Of a stretch of 64,000 nt of DNA, positions 1 through 8,601 are shown piece by piece (positions within the stretch are counted from its first letter, which is position 1; the number at the start of each line of letters is the position of its first letter). Source of the stretch: Sphingomonas bacterium (GTDB taxonomy: Bacteria > Pseudomonadota > Alphaproteobacteria > Sphingomonadales > Sphingomonadaceae); assembly GCF_028292945.1 (NCBI RefSeq), contig NZ_JAQGLJ010000007.1, positions 1 through 64,000 on the forward strand, in the 5' to 3' direction. The translations under genes and the position numbers were made by a program. Below the pieces are notes generated by a model. That model worked only from the letters and a program-made list of their open reading frames with translations. It ran no database searches and had not been told where the DNA came from.

Positions 1-2137
1 CAACGACCGCCGGGACGGTCGCACGCCGGGGAGTCGACACGCCGGACGGCAGTATCGGACCCGCCACGTCCAGTTCGGACGCAGGGATCGTCAGATCGGC
101 AACGATCTTCGCCAGGATCGCGTCACCGTCGCCGCGTACGGGCCGGCTTCGGGAAGGTGCCGGGATCGTTGCCACGGAGGCAACGGCTGCCGCGCTCGGT
201 GGCGTCACCAGCGGTGCCAAGGGCGTCGAGACAATGACCGGCGTTGAGGCGGGCAGCGGCGTCGCGGCCGGCGGGGCCGAAGGCAGCGGCTCGACGCCAG
301 ACGTCGGTGGCTGCACCGAGGCGACGGCCTCGGCCAGCGACGGAGCGGGTGGCTGGGTTGCCGGAGGCGACCGCACGGTCGAGGATTTCTCGGACGCGAC
401 CAATGAAGTGACGGATGGCGAAGCCGCAACCGGCGACGGGCGCGGCGGAACCAGCAGCGTCGCGACCGCGATTTCCGGCGTGACCAGGGTGGTGCTCGGC
501 ATCGTTGGCGCGCTGGAGAAGCCTGGCGTCGGCCCAGGGACGGTCGCCAGGGTTATCCGCGAGGGCACCTCGACCCCGGGGCCGCCGGTGCTGGCCGAAG
601 ATGACACGGGGCCGGTAGTGGGGGACGTTGTTGGCGTGTTGAGGCCGGCGAGAATCGCCGCGCTGGGGACCGCCGCTTGCAGCGGTTCCGACGTCGCGGG
701 TAACGGGCTGGCGCTCGGCGCGACCGCAAGGAGGAGCGGCTCTGGGCGCGTGGGTACTGCGCCGAGCCCGATCGGCTCCCGGCCGGGCGACACCGGCAAG
801 CCCGACGCCAGCGCGATCGGCACCTCGCGGCGCAGCGGCGGCAACGCCGGCGCGACCGGTTCGCGCGCCACCCGCGTCGGCACGACGGTCGCGAGCGCAA
901 CCGGCGCCTCGCGACTGAGCCGGGTGGAACGGGGAACGGCGGGCCGCAGCGTCGCGGCGGCGAGACTGGCCTGCTCGGCAGGGGTAAGCGCGCGGGCCAC
1001 CGCAGCGGATTCGTCGCGCCGCACAATCGGGGCGGATCGTGACCGGCGCGACGCGTCGCGCAATCCGGCCCGTGCCAGACTCGCCTGCTCCCCCGATGAC
1101 AGCGGGCGATCGCGCAGCGGCGTCGATGCGATCATCGGCGGTTGCCATACCGGCGCCTGATAGGGAGGCGGCTGGTAGGCGTGCGGCTGGTAGGCGGGCG
1201 GTTGGGGCAGCGGCTGGGCCTGAGGCAGCGGCAGGCGTCCCACTGCTGCCATCTGCACCTCGCCCCGCCTTCTGCGGTCGCGCTTGCGTTGCTTGTCTGA
1301 TGGCGGCGGCGCGGCAGCGACGCGCACCGGCAGCGGCTCCAGCGGCAGCGGCGCGTCGCGCGGCGCCATGCGCGCGTCCGCCAGCCGGACCGCCGACGGC
1401 CGCACCTCGCCGAAATGCACCGCGAACGCACGGTCGATCGGCGATAGTCGCGGCAGTTCCGCGAAGAACGTCCGCAGTCCAGCCGCCGCGCCCGGCGGCA
1501 TCATCGTCTGCGCGATCCGCGACGCTTCCGCCGCGTCGCCGCCCATCGCCAGCACGAACGCCTGTGTCCGCCACGCCGCGCGGTCCTGATCGCGCAGCAG
1601 TGGCGCGAGCTGCTCCACCGCCTGCGCCTGGCGACCGACGATGCCGAGCGATAGCGCGTAGCGCCGGCGCGTCTCCGCGTCGGGCCGCTGGGCCAACGCT
1701 AGCCGGTACTCGCGTTGCGCCCGACCGGGGTCGCCGAGCAGGTCATAGGCCATGCCCCGATCGCTAGCGAACCGGCCCGGGGCCCAGCCGAACTGTTCGG
1801 CACGCGCGAAATAGCGCAAGCTCTCCGCCGGGCGCTGCGAGCGCACCAGGATCGCACCCTCGCCCGCCATCGCCCGGCCGGAGCGCGGGTCGATCTTCTC
1901 GGCACGCGCGAAGAACGAGGCCGCCGCGCTCAGATCCTCCACCCGAACCGACAGCTCGCCCGCCGTCAGCAGCGCGTCAAGATCGAATGGATTTGCTCCG
2001 ACCCGACGCACCGCCTGCGCCAGCGCATCGGCGTCCGACACGCCGACGGGCTGATAGATGCCCTGGGCAGTGACGGGTGCGGCGACGGGCAGCAGCGCCA
2101 GCAGCAGCACGAGGGTTCGGGTCGACGCAATGTTCAT
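1..2137 (-). CDS. Secreted TPR-repeat protein with long Ala/Pro-rich tail (3' end outside window)
   Basis: The frame opens at an ATG (2135-2137) and stays open to the left edge, so the C-terminus is missing; about 712 codons are visible. Residues 1-25 form a classic signal peptide ending AAPVTAQG. Residues ~35-260 are helical and TPR-like (for example ASFFARAEKIDPRSGRAMAG), with repeated 'RAE' and 'LAL.QRPDAETR' blocks. From ~280 onward the chain turns into low-complexity Ala/Pro/Thr/Ser sequence with PQPPAYQPHAYQPPPYQAP-type repeats. This build suggests an envelope protein with a disordered periplasmic spacer. Sphingomonad proteins of this kind often end in a peptidoglycan-binding SPOR domain, but that part is off the window, so it is inference. 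It is transcribed divergently from the 2376 gene. Confidence 0.75.
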   Translation of the reverse strand, partial: MNIASTRTLVLLLALLPVAAPVTAQGIYQPVGVSDADALAQAVRRVGANPFDLDALLTAGELSVRVEDLSAAASFFARAEKIDPRSGRAMAGEGAILVRSQRPAESLRYFARAEQFGWAPGRFASDRGMAYDLLGDPGRAQREYRLALAQRPDAETRRRYALSLGIVGRQAQAVEQLAPLLRDQDRAAWRTQAFVLAMGGDAAEASRIAQTMMPPGAAAGLRTFFAELPRLSPIDRAFAVHFGEVRPSAVRLADARMAPRDAPLPLEPLPVRVAAAPPPSDKQRKRDRRRRGEVQMAAVGRLPLPQAQPLPQPPAYQPHAYQPPPYQAPVWQPPMIASTPLRDRPLSSGEQASLARAGLRDASRRSRSAPIVRRDESAAVARALTPAEQASLAAATLRPAVPRSTRLSREAPVALATVVPTRVAREPVAPALPPLRREVPIALASGLPVSPGREPIGLGAVPTRPEPLLLAVAPSASPLPATSEPLQAAVPSAAILAGLNTPTTSPTTGPVSSSASTGGPGVEVPSRITLATVPGPTPGFSSAPTMPSTTLVTPEIAVATLLVPPRPSPVAASPSVTSLVASEKSSTVRSPPATQPPAPSLAEAVASVQPPTSGVEPLPSAPPAATPLPASTPVIVSTPLAPLVTPPSAAAVASVATIPAPSRSRPVRGDGDAILAKIVADLTIPASELDVAGPILPSGVSTPRRATVPAVV

Positions 2138-2375
2138 GGGCATCCATATAGTCGCCTGCCGACCGATCGCACCGCCGGGCGTCAGAACCCTGCCCCGAGC
2201 GGCGCCGCCCCCGCAAGCGCTCGCGCGGCAAGGAGAGGCCCGCAAGGGATGAACGGCCGTCACAGGAGGCCGGACCCTGCGCTGCATTGCAGCAACTTAA
2301 TCGCGCAGGCCTCGTCTGGCGGCTTGCCTGATTTAAATGCGTGCAGTACCCGCCAGTTGAGCCAAGGGGTCCAGC

Positions 2376-2639
2376 ATGCGCCGTTCGACTGTTGTTCAAC
2401 TCGCCGCAGCTGCCGCACTGGCGGTAGTACCGGCTTTTTCGGCCGCTGCCCCGCTACGGGCCGGATCATCGCTGCCCGCCTCCGGGCCGGTCGATACGGC
2501 AGCCGCGAAGCGCGCAGCAACTCCGTTGCAGGACGAGTCCTCACTCACCGGCGTGCCGATCTTTGCCGTACTGGGGTTGTTCTCGATCGTGGTCGTCATC
2601 GCCGCATTCGTCGGTGGCGGCGGTCGCTCGCCGGGCTGA
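2376..2639 (+). CDS. Small secreted or membrane-anchored protein of the polysaccharide locus
   Basis: An 87-residue protein of unknown function. Residues 1-25 look like a signal peptide (MRRSTVVQLAAAAALAVVPA, cleavage after FSAAA). A hydrophobic segment at ~60-79 (PIFAVLGLFSIVVVIAAFVG) is followed by GGGGRSPG at the C-terminus. A purine-rich RBS (aaggggt) sits just before the ATG. The 3' end overlaps the start of the O-antigen ligase-like gene, so the two are probably translationally coupled. Small proteins of this shape commonly precede exopolysaccharide genes in sphingomonads, but I do not recognise a named family. Confidence 0.7.
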   Translation: MRRSTVVQLAAAAALAVVPAFSAAAPLRAGSSLPASGPVDTAAAKRAATPLQDESSLTGVPIFAVLGLFSIVVVIAAFVGGGGRSPG

Positions 2640-3999
2640 GCGGGCGCTCGGGTCCGGCTGGCTGGCGCTGCAGAATGCGCTGCCGGCCGTTCTGCTTGCC
2701 GTAGCGGTCGTCCTCGGCGGTGGCGGGTCGCCTACCCCGTCGACCGAGCTTTTGCTTCAGCTTGTCACGCTCCTGTTGCTGACCGTGGGAATATCAGCGG
2801 GGGTCCGACCCCTCGCGCTCTGGCGCCAAGATCGGCACTGGGCGGCGTTGATGGCGGCGATCGTTGCGTTTCCGCTGTTGCAGCTCGTTCCGCTGCCGCC
2901 CGCCTTGTGGTCCGCCCTGCCGCGCCGTGAGGCAGCGGCGGCGCTTGCGGCAGTCGGCGCGGGCGACAGCTGGCACCCATGGTCGCTCCTGCCCGATGGC
3001 GGGATCGCCGCTGTATTGGCGCTGATCCCCGCTGCCGTCTGCGCGCTGTTCGTAAGCCGGCTAGCGATCCCTGACCGCGTCCGCCTAATGGTGGGGATGA
3101 CCGCGCTTGGCGGTATCGCCGCGCTGACGGGGATCGTTCAGTTCATCCGCGGCGCCGATCACCCGCTCAGCCTTTATGCCGACATTCATCGCGGCTGGGG
3201 CATCGGCTTTTTCGCCAATCGCAATGCGCAGGCCGATCTGATCGCGGTCGCGCTGATCGCCGGCGTGCTGCTGGTGGACCGCTATCGCGAGCGACTGACC
3301 AGTCCTGCCGCGGGGGCGGCGACCGGCATCGGCCTGCTGCTGCTACTGGCCGGAGGCGTTGCGACCGGCTCGCGTATGGGAATGGCGATGCTGGTGATCC
3401 CCGTGCTGCTCGCGTTGTTCCTTGCCGGCCGCCGCGCGCCCGGACTCGCTGCCGCGCTGGCCGCAGGTGCGGCGGTGCTGCTGCTGGGCGGCACCGCGCT
3501 GGACCGGGTTACCGCGCGCGCCGGCGACGCCGGTAATCGCGCGGAGATCTGGGGCGACAGCGTGTTCGTGGCGCGGCAGGTCGCACCGTTTGGCGCGGGC
3601 ATGGGCAGCTTCGTGCCGCTGTACGCCGCCGCCGAGCGGCTCGATCACGTCCAGCCGACGATCGCGAACCGCGCGCACAACGACTGGCTGGAACTTGCGA
3701 TCGAGGGCGGGGTGCCGGCGCTGCTGCTGCTCGCCGTGCTGCTCGCGTTCGTGGGCATCCGGGCGCGACGCGGCTGGGGAGATGACGACCCCGATCGCCG
3801 TCTGCTCGCGCGGTTCGCCGGGCTGACAATGCTGGTGTTCGCGCTGCATTCCACGGTCGATTATCCGCTGCGCACGTTGACCCTGCTGACGGTGGCCGGG
3901 CTTGCTCTGGGGGGACTGGCGAGAGGGATTGCGTTCGCCCCCGGTGGCCCGCACAGCGTTGCTCAAGAACAAGGGTTCAGGGGTCTGTCTCATGCGTAA
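2614..3999 (+). CDS. O-antigen ligase/polymerase-like membrane protein (Wzy_C superfamily)
   Basis: A polytopic inner-membrane protein of about 461 residues with roughly ten hydrophobic segments and a large periplasmic loop. The loop holds the family signature 'NRAHNDWLELAIEGGVPA' (about residues 350-367), where the His lies in the region important for WaaL/PglL-type ligases. It probably polymerises or transfers lipid-linked glycans in the periplasm. I chose the GTG at 2614 because the preceding in-frame ATG at 2563 lies deep in the upstream gene and adds a Ser-rich, non-membrane stretch that looks like read-through. It overlaps the 2376 gene by 26 nt and the next gene by 8 nt. Whether it acts as ligase or polymerase cannot be settled from sequence. 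Confidence 0.82.
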   Translation: MAAVARRAERALGSGWLALQNALPAVLLAVAVVLGGGGSPTPSTELLLQLVTLLLLTVGISAGVRPLALWRQDRHWAALMAAIVAFPLLQLVPLPPALWSALPRREAAAALAAVGAGDSWHPWSLLPDGGIAAVLALIPAAVCALFVSRLAIPDRVRLMVGMTALGGIAALTGIVQFIRGADHPLSLYADIHRGWGIGFFANRNAQADLIAVALIAGVLLVDRYRERLTSPAAGAATGIGLLLLLAGGVATGSRMGMAMLVIPVLLALFLAGRRAPGLAAALAAGAAVLLLGGTALDRVTARAGDAGNRAEIWGDSVFVARQVAPFGAGMGSFVPLYAAAERLDHVQPTIANRAHNDWLELAIEGGVPALLLLAVLLAFVGIRARRGWGDDDPDRRLLARFAGLTMLVFALHSTVDYPLRTLTLLTVAGLALGGLARGIAFAPGGPHSVAQEQGFRGLSHA

Positions 4000-4669
4000 G
4001 GTGTTTGCGGCGGCGATGCTGCTGGCGGTGGGAGCGTGCGCGTCGCCGCGCACGGCGCTGCCCGTCGGCCCCGCCGCCTACGCCGTCGTGCCCGCGCCGA
4101 CCTCCGCCGCCCCCACCGACTATCGCATCGGCGCCCTCGACGAGTTGACCATCACCGTGTTCCGCGAACCCGACCTGTCGCGCGAGCGGCTGCGCGTGGA
4201 TGCCGCCGGGACGCTGCTCTTTCCGCTGATCGGCACCGTCCGCGCCGGTGGCAAGACTTCCGAGGAACTGGCCGCCGAGATCACCGCGCGCCTCGACGCG
4301 CGCTTCGTCCGCAATCCGCAGGTGACGGTCGCCATCCTGACCTCGCAGAGCCAGCGCGTTACCGTGGAGGGCAGCGTCCGCGCGCCGGGCGTGTACGAGA
4401 TCGGTGGCAACGCGACGTTGCTGGAGGCGCTCGCGCGCGCGCAAAGCCCCACCGACACCGCCAAGCTGAGCGAGGTGATCGTGTTCCGCACCGTTGCCGG
4501 TCAGCGGATGGGCGCGGTGTTCGACCTGCGCCGCATCCGCGTCGGCTTGGATGCCGACCCGCGCATTCTTGGCGGCGATACGGTCGTGGTCGGCTTCAGC
4601 CAGGTCAAGGGTGTGTTCCGCGACTTCCTCAGCGCCGCGCCGCTTCTTGCCATCTTCCGGCCGTTCTGA
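3992..4669 (+). CDS. Outer-membrane polysaccharide export lipoprotein (Wza/GumB-type OPX)
   Basis: A 225-residue protein with a lipoprotein signal: basic n-region MRKVF, hydrophobic core, and lipobox VGAC with the acylated Cys at residue 16. After it comes a Poly_export domain beginning 'DYRIGALDELTITVFREPDL' and one SLBB-like domain ('VTVEGSVRAPGVYEIGG'). It should form the outer-membrane exit channel for a polysaccharide. It is short compared with Wza (~380 residues), as GumB-type proteins are. The ATG at 3992 overlaps the preceding stop by 8 nt, and the lipobox distance supports this start over upstream in-frame codons. The co-polymerase partner follows after 8 nt. Confidence 0.9.
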   Translation: MRKVFAAAMLLAVGACASPRTALPVGPAAYAVVPAPTSAAPTDYRIGALDELTITVFREPDLSRERLRVDAAGTLLFPLIGTVRAGGKTSEELAAEITARLDARFVRNPQVTVAILTSQSQRVTVEGSVRAPGVYEIGGNATLLEALARAQSPTDTAKLSEVIVFRTVAGQRMGAVFDLRRIRVGLDADPRILGGDTVVVGFSQVKGVFRDFLSAAPLLAIFRPF

Positions 4670-4677
4670 GGCAAGTG

Positions 4678-6900
4678 GTGAACGCTCCCCTTCTCCGTGG
4701 CGCTATCCCCGAACGCACCGACGAGCCGGCGTCGTCGCCTGGTTTCGCGCCCACGCAAACCACCGATCATGAAGTCCGCCATCGGCTTGACCCGCATGTC
4801 CTGACCGCGCTGATCCGTCGCAACCTGCTGTGGATCGCGGCCGTGATCGCCGTCGCGCTGGGGATCGGCCTGTTGGCGACGCTGCTGACCACGCCGACCT
4901 TCGTCGCGCAGTCGCGCATCCAGATCGAGCAGCAGACCGACCGCGTGCTGGCGACCGAGGACGTGCAGACTGTCGCCAGCCAGGACAGCGAGCGGTTTTT
5001 GCAGACGCAGACGGACGTGCTGCGCAGCAGGTCGGTGGCGATCGGCGTGGCGCAGTCGCTGCGCCTGTTCGGCAACGCCGCGTTTCACGAAGCGATGGGC
5101 GTTGCGCCCCCGCAATGGCCGGCGACCGACGCGCGTGAGCGAGAGACGGTGGTGCGCCTGCTGCGTAGCAATCTGGGCATCGACCTGCCGCGCAATTCCC
5201 GCATTGCCATCTTGTCGTTCAAGTCACGCAACCCGCAAACCGCGGCGGCGGTGGCGAACGCCTTTGCCGAAGTGTTCATCACCGCCAATCTGCAGCGGAA
5301 ATTCTCCAGCTCCGCCTATGCGCGCGACTTCCTGTCCGGCCAGCTGATCGAAGCAAAGGCGCGCCTGGAACGCTCCGAGCGCGAGCTCAACGGCTATGCC
5401 CGCGCCGCCGGCCTGATCGCCGCGCGGCCGGCGCTCGGCACCGCTACCGCCGGCGGCGATGGCGGATCGCTGACGCCGCAATCGGTGACGGCGGCAAGCC
5501 TGCAACAGTTCAATGACAGCTTCAACACCGCCAAGGCGGCACGGATCGAGGCGGAGCAGCGCTGGCGCGCGGTCGCCGCCACGCCGGTCATGAGCCTGCC
5601 CGAAGTGCTCGCCAGCGGCGCCGTCCAGGCCCTCTTGCAGCAGCGCGCCACCCTGACCGCCGAGCTGCGGGAGGCGCGCCAGCGATACCGCGGCGAATAT
5701 CCGCTGCTGGCCGAGAAGACGGCACAGCTGGGGGAGATCAACGCCCAGCTCGGCCAATTGGGCGGGCAGGTCCGCGGGTCGATCCGCAACCGCTACAATA
5801 TTGCGGCACAGCAGGAGCGTGCGCTGGCGGCAGAGGTAGCGAACCTGCGCGAGGCGACGCTGGGCGAGCAGGACCGCTCGGTCCGCTTCACCGTCCTGTC
5901 GCGCGAGGTCGACACCAACCGCACACTCTACGACGGGCTGCTGCAGCGCTTCAAGGAACTCAGCGCGGCGGCAGGGATCGCCTCCAACAACATTTCGGTG
6001 GTCGACCGCGCCGAGGCACCGCTCGGCCCATCGTCGCCCAGCCTGCCGTTCAACCTGGCGGTCGCGCTGCTGCTCGGGACGGCGGCTGCCGGACTGCTGG
6101 TGCTGGTGCGCGAGCAGATCGACGACGCGGTGCGCAGCCCCGCGGAGCTGGAGCGCAAGCTGCAACTGCCGTCGCTTGGCGTCGTCCCGCGGCTCGCTGC
6201 TGGTGTGAACATGGCGTTGCAGCTGCGCGCGCCGAGTTCGTCCGTATCGGAAGCATATGCCGCGTTGCGGAGCACCCTACTCTACTCGACCCCAAATGGC
6301 CTGCCACGATCGATCCTGGTCACCAGCACGCAGGCGGGCGAAGGCAAGTCGACCACCAGCCTCGCCATCGCGACCGGCTTTGCGAAACTGGGCAAACGGG
6401 TCGTGCTGGTCGACGCCGATCTGCGCCGACCGTCGCTGCACAAGATGGTGGAGGGTGCGCCCGCGCACGGCCTGTCCGACCTGCTGATCGGTCAGGCGAC
6501 GCCTGCCGATGTCGCCACGCCGATCGCCGACCAAGGCTTCTGGCTGATCGCGTCCGGGCCGCTGCCGCCCAACCCGACCGACCTGTTGAGCAGCGGCCGG
6601 TTGCCCGAGCTGATCCGGAGCCTGGAGGATAGCTTCGATCTGGTGGTGATCGACGGTCCGCCCGTGCTGGGTCTCGCCGACGCGCCCATGCTGGCGGCGA
6701 ACACCCGCTCGCTGCTGTTCGTGGTCGAGGCCAGCTCGGGTCAACGCGGCCGCACCCGCACGGCTTTGCGGCGGCTGCGGGTCAACAACGCGGTGATCCT
6801 GGGCGTGCTGCTGACCAAGTTCGAAGCGAGGAAGGCCGGTCTCGATAAGTATTACGGCTACAGCTATTATAATTACCACGAGGGCAAGGCGGCGCAGTGA
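4678..6900 (+). CDS. Polysaccharide co-polymerase with C-terminal tyrosine autokinase (Wzc-type)
   Basis: About 740 residues. A Wzz domain with a first membrane segment (~40-65, LLWIAAVIAVALGIGLLATL) precedes a long periplasmic coiled-coil region (~200-430), and a second membrane segment (~455-480, FNLAVALLLGTAAAGLLVLV) leads to a cytoplasmic BY-kinase. Kinase motifs are intact: Walker A GEGKST (Lys557), Walker A' VDAD (579-581), Walker B VVIDGPP (Asp659), and a C-terminal Tyr cluster DKYYGYSYYNYHEGK (six Tyr, 725-733). It controls chain length and export with the OPX lipoprotein just upstream. The start is one of two adjacent GTG codons (4675/4678) after a TGAGG-like RBS; no ATG fits. The next gene overlaps its stop by 4 nt. 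Confidence 0.92.
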   Translation: MNAPLLRGAIPERTDEPASSPGFAPTQTTDHEVRHRLDPHVLTALIRRNLLWIAAVIAVALGIGLLATLLTTPTFVAQSRIQIEQQTDRVLATEDVQTVASQDSERFLQTQTDVLRSRSVAIGVAQSLRLFGNAAFHEAMGVAPPQWPATDARERETVVRLLRSNLGIDLPRNSRIAILSFKSRNPQTAAAVANAFAEVFITANLQRKFSSSAYARDFLSGQLIEAKARLERSERELNGYARAAGLIAARPALGTATAGGDGGSLTPQSVTAASLQQFNDSFNTAKAARIEAEQRWRAVAATPVMSLPEVLASGAVQALLQQRATLTAELREARQRYRGEYPLLAEKTAQLGEINAQLGQLGGQVRGSIRNRYNIAAQQERALAAEVANLREATLGEQDRSVRFTVLSREVDTNRTLYDGLLQRFKELSAAAGIASNNISVVDRAEAPLGPSSPSLPFNLAVALLLGTAAAGLLVLVREQIDDAVRSPAELERKLQLPSLGVVPRLAAGVNMALQLRAPSSSVSEAYAALRSTLLYSTPNGLPRSILVTSTQAGEGKSTTSLAIATGFAKLGKRVVLVDADLRRPSLHKMVEGAPAHGLSDLLIGQATPADVATPIADQGFWLIASGPLPPNPTDLLSSGRLPELIRSLEDSFDLVVIDGPPVLGLADAPMLAANTRSLLFVVEASSGQRGRTRTALRRLRVNNAVILGVLLTKFEARKAGLDKYYGYSYYNYHEGKAAQ

Positions 6901-8063
6901 TCGACGCGACGCGCGTCGCGACTTGGCTGGCGGCACTAGCGGCGCTCGCCTGTGTCTGCCTGTGGAGCGCGGCCGACCGGCTCGCCCGGCAAGGCGTGCT
7001 GCTTGATCTTCCCACCCCCTTTCTGTCCGGCGGCAACACCTTGACCGCACGCGCCGCCGAGGCGCTGCGCCGGGGCGATCCCGGCACCGCCGATCGCCTG
7101 TCGCGCGCGGCGCTGGTACGCCGGCCAGTCGACGCGCCGGTGCTGCGCGTCGCCGGACTCGCGGCGATCGCGGTCGGCGACACCCGTAGAGGCGACGTGC
7201 TGATGCGGCTTGCGGGCGCCGCCGGCTGGCGTGACGTGCCGACGCAGTTCTACTGGGCGGAGGCCGCCCTTGCGTCGGACGCGCTCGACATCGCGGCGGA
7301 ACGACTGGACGCGGTCGCCCGAATCAATGCGCGGCGTCGGCAGACCAAGTCCCTGCTGCTGCGCCTCGAAGCGACCCCACGCGGTCGCGCGGCATTGCTG
7401 CGTCGACTGCGCATACCGAACCTCTGGGCGACATCTTACCTGTCGGATGTCGACCAGCTCGACGACGCGGCGGCGATCGCCCGGGTGAAGCTGATCGCCG
7501 GCGCGCGCTCGTCCGCCGTCACGCTCGACGCAGCGGTGGTCGATCGGCTCGGTTGGGGGCTGATCGAGCGCCGTCGTGGTGACCTCGCCTGGCAGTTGGT
7601 CGAGCGGCCGTCGGGCAGGTGGCTGACGCCCTTTCGAAGCGACGTGTCCTCTCAGCCAGGCCCGTTCGAGTGGCAGGTGCAGGCAGCGGCGGGCCTGGAG
7701 GCTATGTTCGAGCCGCGGGACGGCCGACCTGGACTGCGCATCGTCGCCAGCGGGCCGGCGCTGCTTGGGATTGCCAGCCAGGTCATCCGCCTGCCGGCTG
7801 GTGATTGGCAACTCACAAGCGCAATCGCCGGCGCGAAGACGCCGCGACCACTGCTCGTCGCCCTCGACTGCGTAGAGGGAAGCGGCGCTGCCGCCATGTC
7901 CGACCCCGCTCCACCGGGACGGTTCTCCGCGCGGCTGCGTGTTCCCGCCGGCTGCCCGATGCAGCGGGTGACGCTAGCAGTGACCGGAGAAGAGGCGGCG
8001 CGCGATGCGGACCTGTGGCTCAACTCGCCGACAGTGGCGCCGGTCGCACAACCCGCTCCTTGA
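6897..8063 (+). CDS. Membrane-anchored TPR-like protein with C-terminal beta-sandwich-like region
   Basis: A 388-residue protein whose ATG overlaps the kinase stop (ATGA), so it belongs to the same operon. Residues ~8-26 are a signal anchor. Residues ~45-220 are Ala/Leu/Arg-rich helical repeats resembling TPRs (EALRRGDPGTADRLSRAALV; AEAALASDALDIAAERLDAV). Residues ~230-385 are beta-rich with Cys-containing strands (LLVALDCVEGSG; RVPAGCPMQRVTLAV) ending in 'DADLWLNSPTV', reminiscent of carbohydrate-binding folds. A role as periplasmic accessory of the export machine is inferred from position only. Its 3' end overlaps the convergent acetyltransferase gene by 44 nt. Confidence 0.75.
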   Translation: MIDATRVATWLAALAALACVCLWSAADRLARQGVLLDLPTPFLSGGNTLTARAAEALRRGDPGTADRLSRAALVRRPVDAPVLRVAGLAAIAVGDTRRGDVLMRLAGAAGWRDVPTQFYWAEAALASDALDIAAERLDAVARINARRRQTKSLLLRLEATPRGRAALLRRLRIPNLWATSYLSDVDQLDDAAAIARVKLIAGARSSAVTLDAAVVDRLGWGLIERRRGDLAWQLVERPSGRWLTPFRSDVSSQPGPFEWQVQAAAGLEAMFEPRDGRPGLRIVASGPALLGIASQVIRLPAGDWQLTSAIAGAKTPRPLLVALDCVEGSGAAAMSDPAPPGRFSARLRVPAGCPMQRVTLAVTGEEAARDADLWLNSPTVAPVAQPAP

Positions 8064-8601
8064 TCCAGGCGGCGGGATTGCCACGATAGACACCGCATGG
8101 CAGCGCGTCCTCGAACAAGGCCGCGCGTGCCGCCACCACCGCGCCATCGCCGACGCTGACGCCCGGCCCGACGAATGCCTCCGCCGCGATCCAGCAGCCC
8201 TCCCCCACCACGATCGGCCGTACGACAAGCTGGAAACTCGGGTCGGCAATGTCGTGGCTCGACGCGCAGAGATGCGCACGCTGCGACACGATTGTGCCCG
8301 CGCCGATCGTGATCAGCCCTTGATTGTACAGCCGCGCCCCCGGTCCGATCAGCGTGCCCGCGCCCAAAGTCAGGTTAGGCGGATACCAGATACGGACGCT
8401 CGCATGCACTCGCGCGCTCTCGCCGACGCGGGCGCCGAACGACTGCAGCACCAATCGTCGCCAGCGATGCAGCGGCGGCGGCGTCCAGCGTGCGAGCAGC
8501 AGCCATGCGATCGTCCAGCCGACACGGAACAGCCGATTACCCGCGGAAAAGCTCGCCCCTCCCGCCTTCGGTTGGTGCATGGCTGCGTCGAGCACCTTCA
8601 T
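8020..8601 (-). CDS. WcaF/maltose-acetyltransferase-like left-handed beta-helix acetyltransferase
   Basis: 193 residues. The N-terminal part (~25-50) contains a WLLLARW-type hydrophobic helix typical of 'putative colanic acid biosynthesis acetyltransferase' proteins. Hexapeptide repeats follow (ARVGESARVHASVRI, TLIGPGARLYNQGLITIGAG, VGEGCWIAAEAFVGPGVSVG) and a C-terminal 'YRGNPAAWIKER' that is standard in this family. It probably O-acetylates a sugar in the polysaccharide repeat. The ATG at 8601 shares four bases with the upstream GT4 stop (ATGA); this coupling is why I prefer it to the in-frame codon ten residues upstream. Confidence 0.87.
   Translation of the reverse strand: MKVLDAAMHQPKAGGASFSAGNRLFRVGWTIAWLLLARWTPPPLHRWRRLVLQSFGARVGESARVHASVRIWYPPNLTLGAGTLIGPGARLYNQGLITIGAGTIVSQRAHLCASSHDIADPSFQLVVRPIVVGEGCWIAAEAFVGPGVSVGDGAVVAARAALFEDALPCGVYRGNPAAWIKERVVRPAPLSAS

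Noticed and set aside
123-1574. 483-codon minus-strand frame at the left edge
   Set aside because: Arg/Ala/Gly-rich shadow; the true gene is in another minus frame with a signal peptide at 2137 and stays open to the edge.
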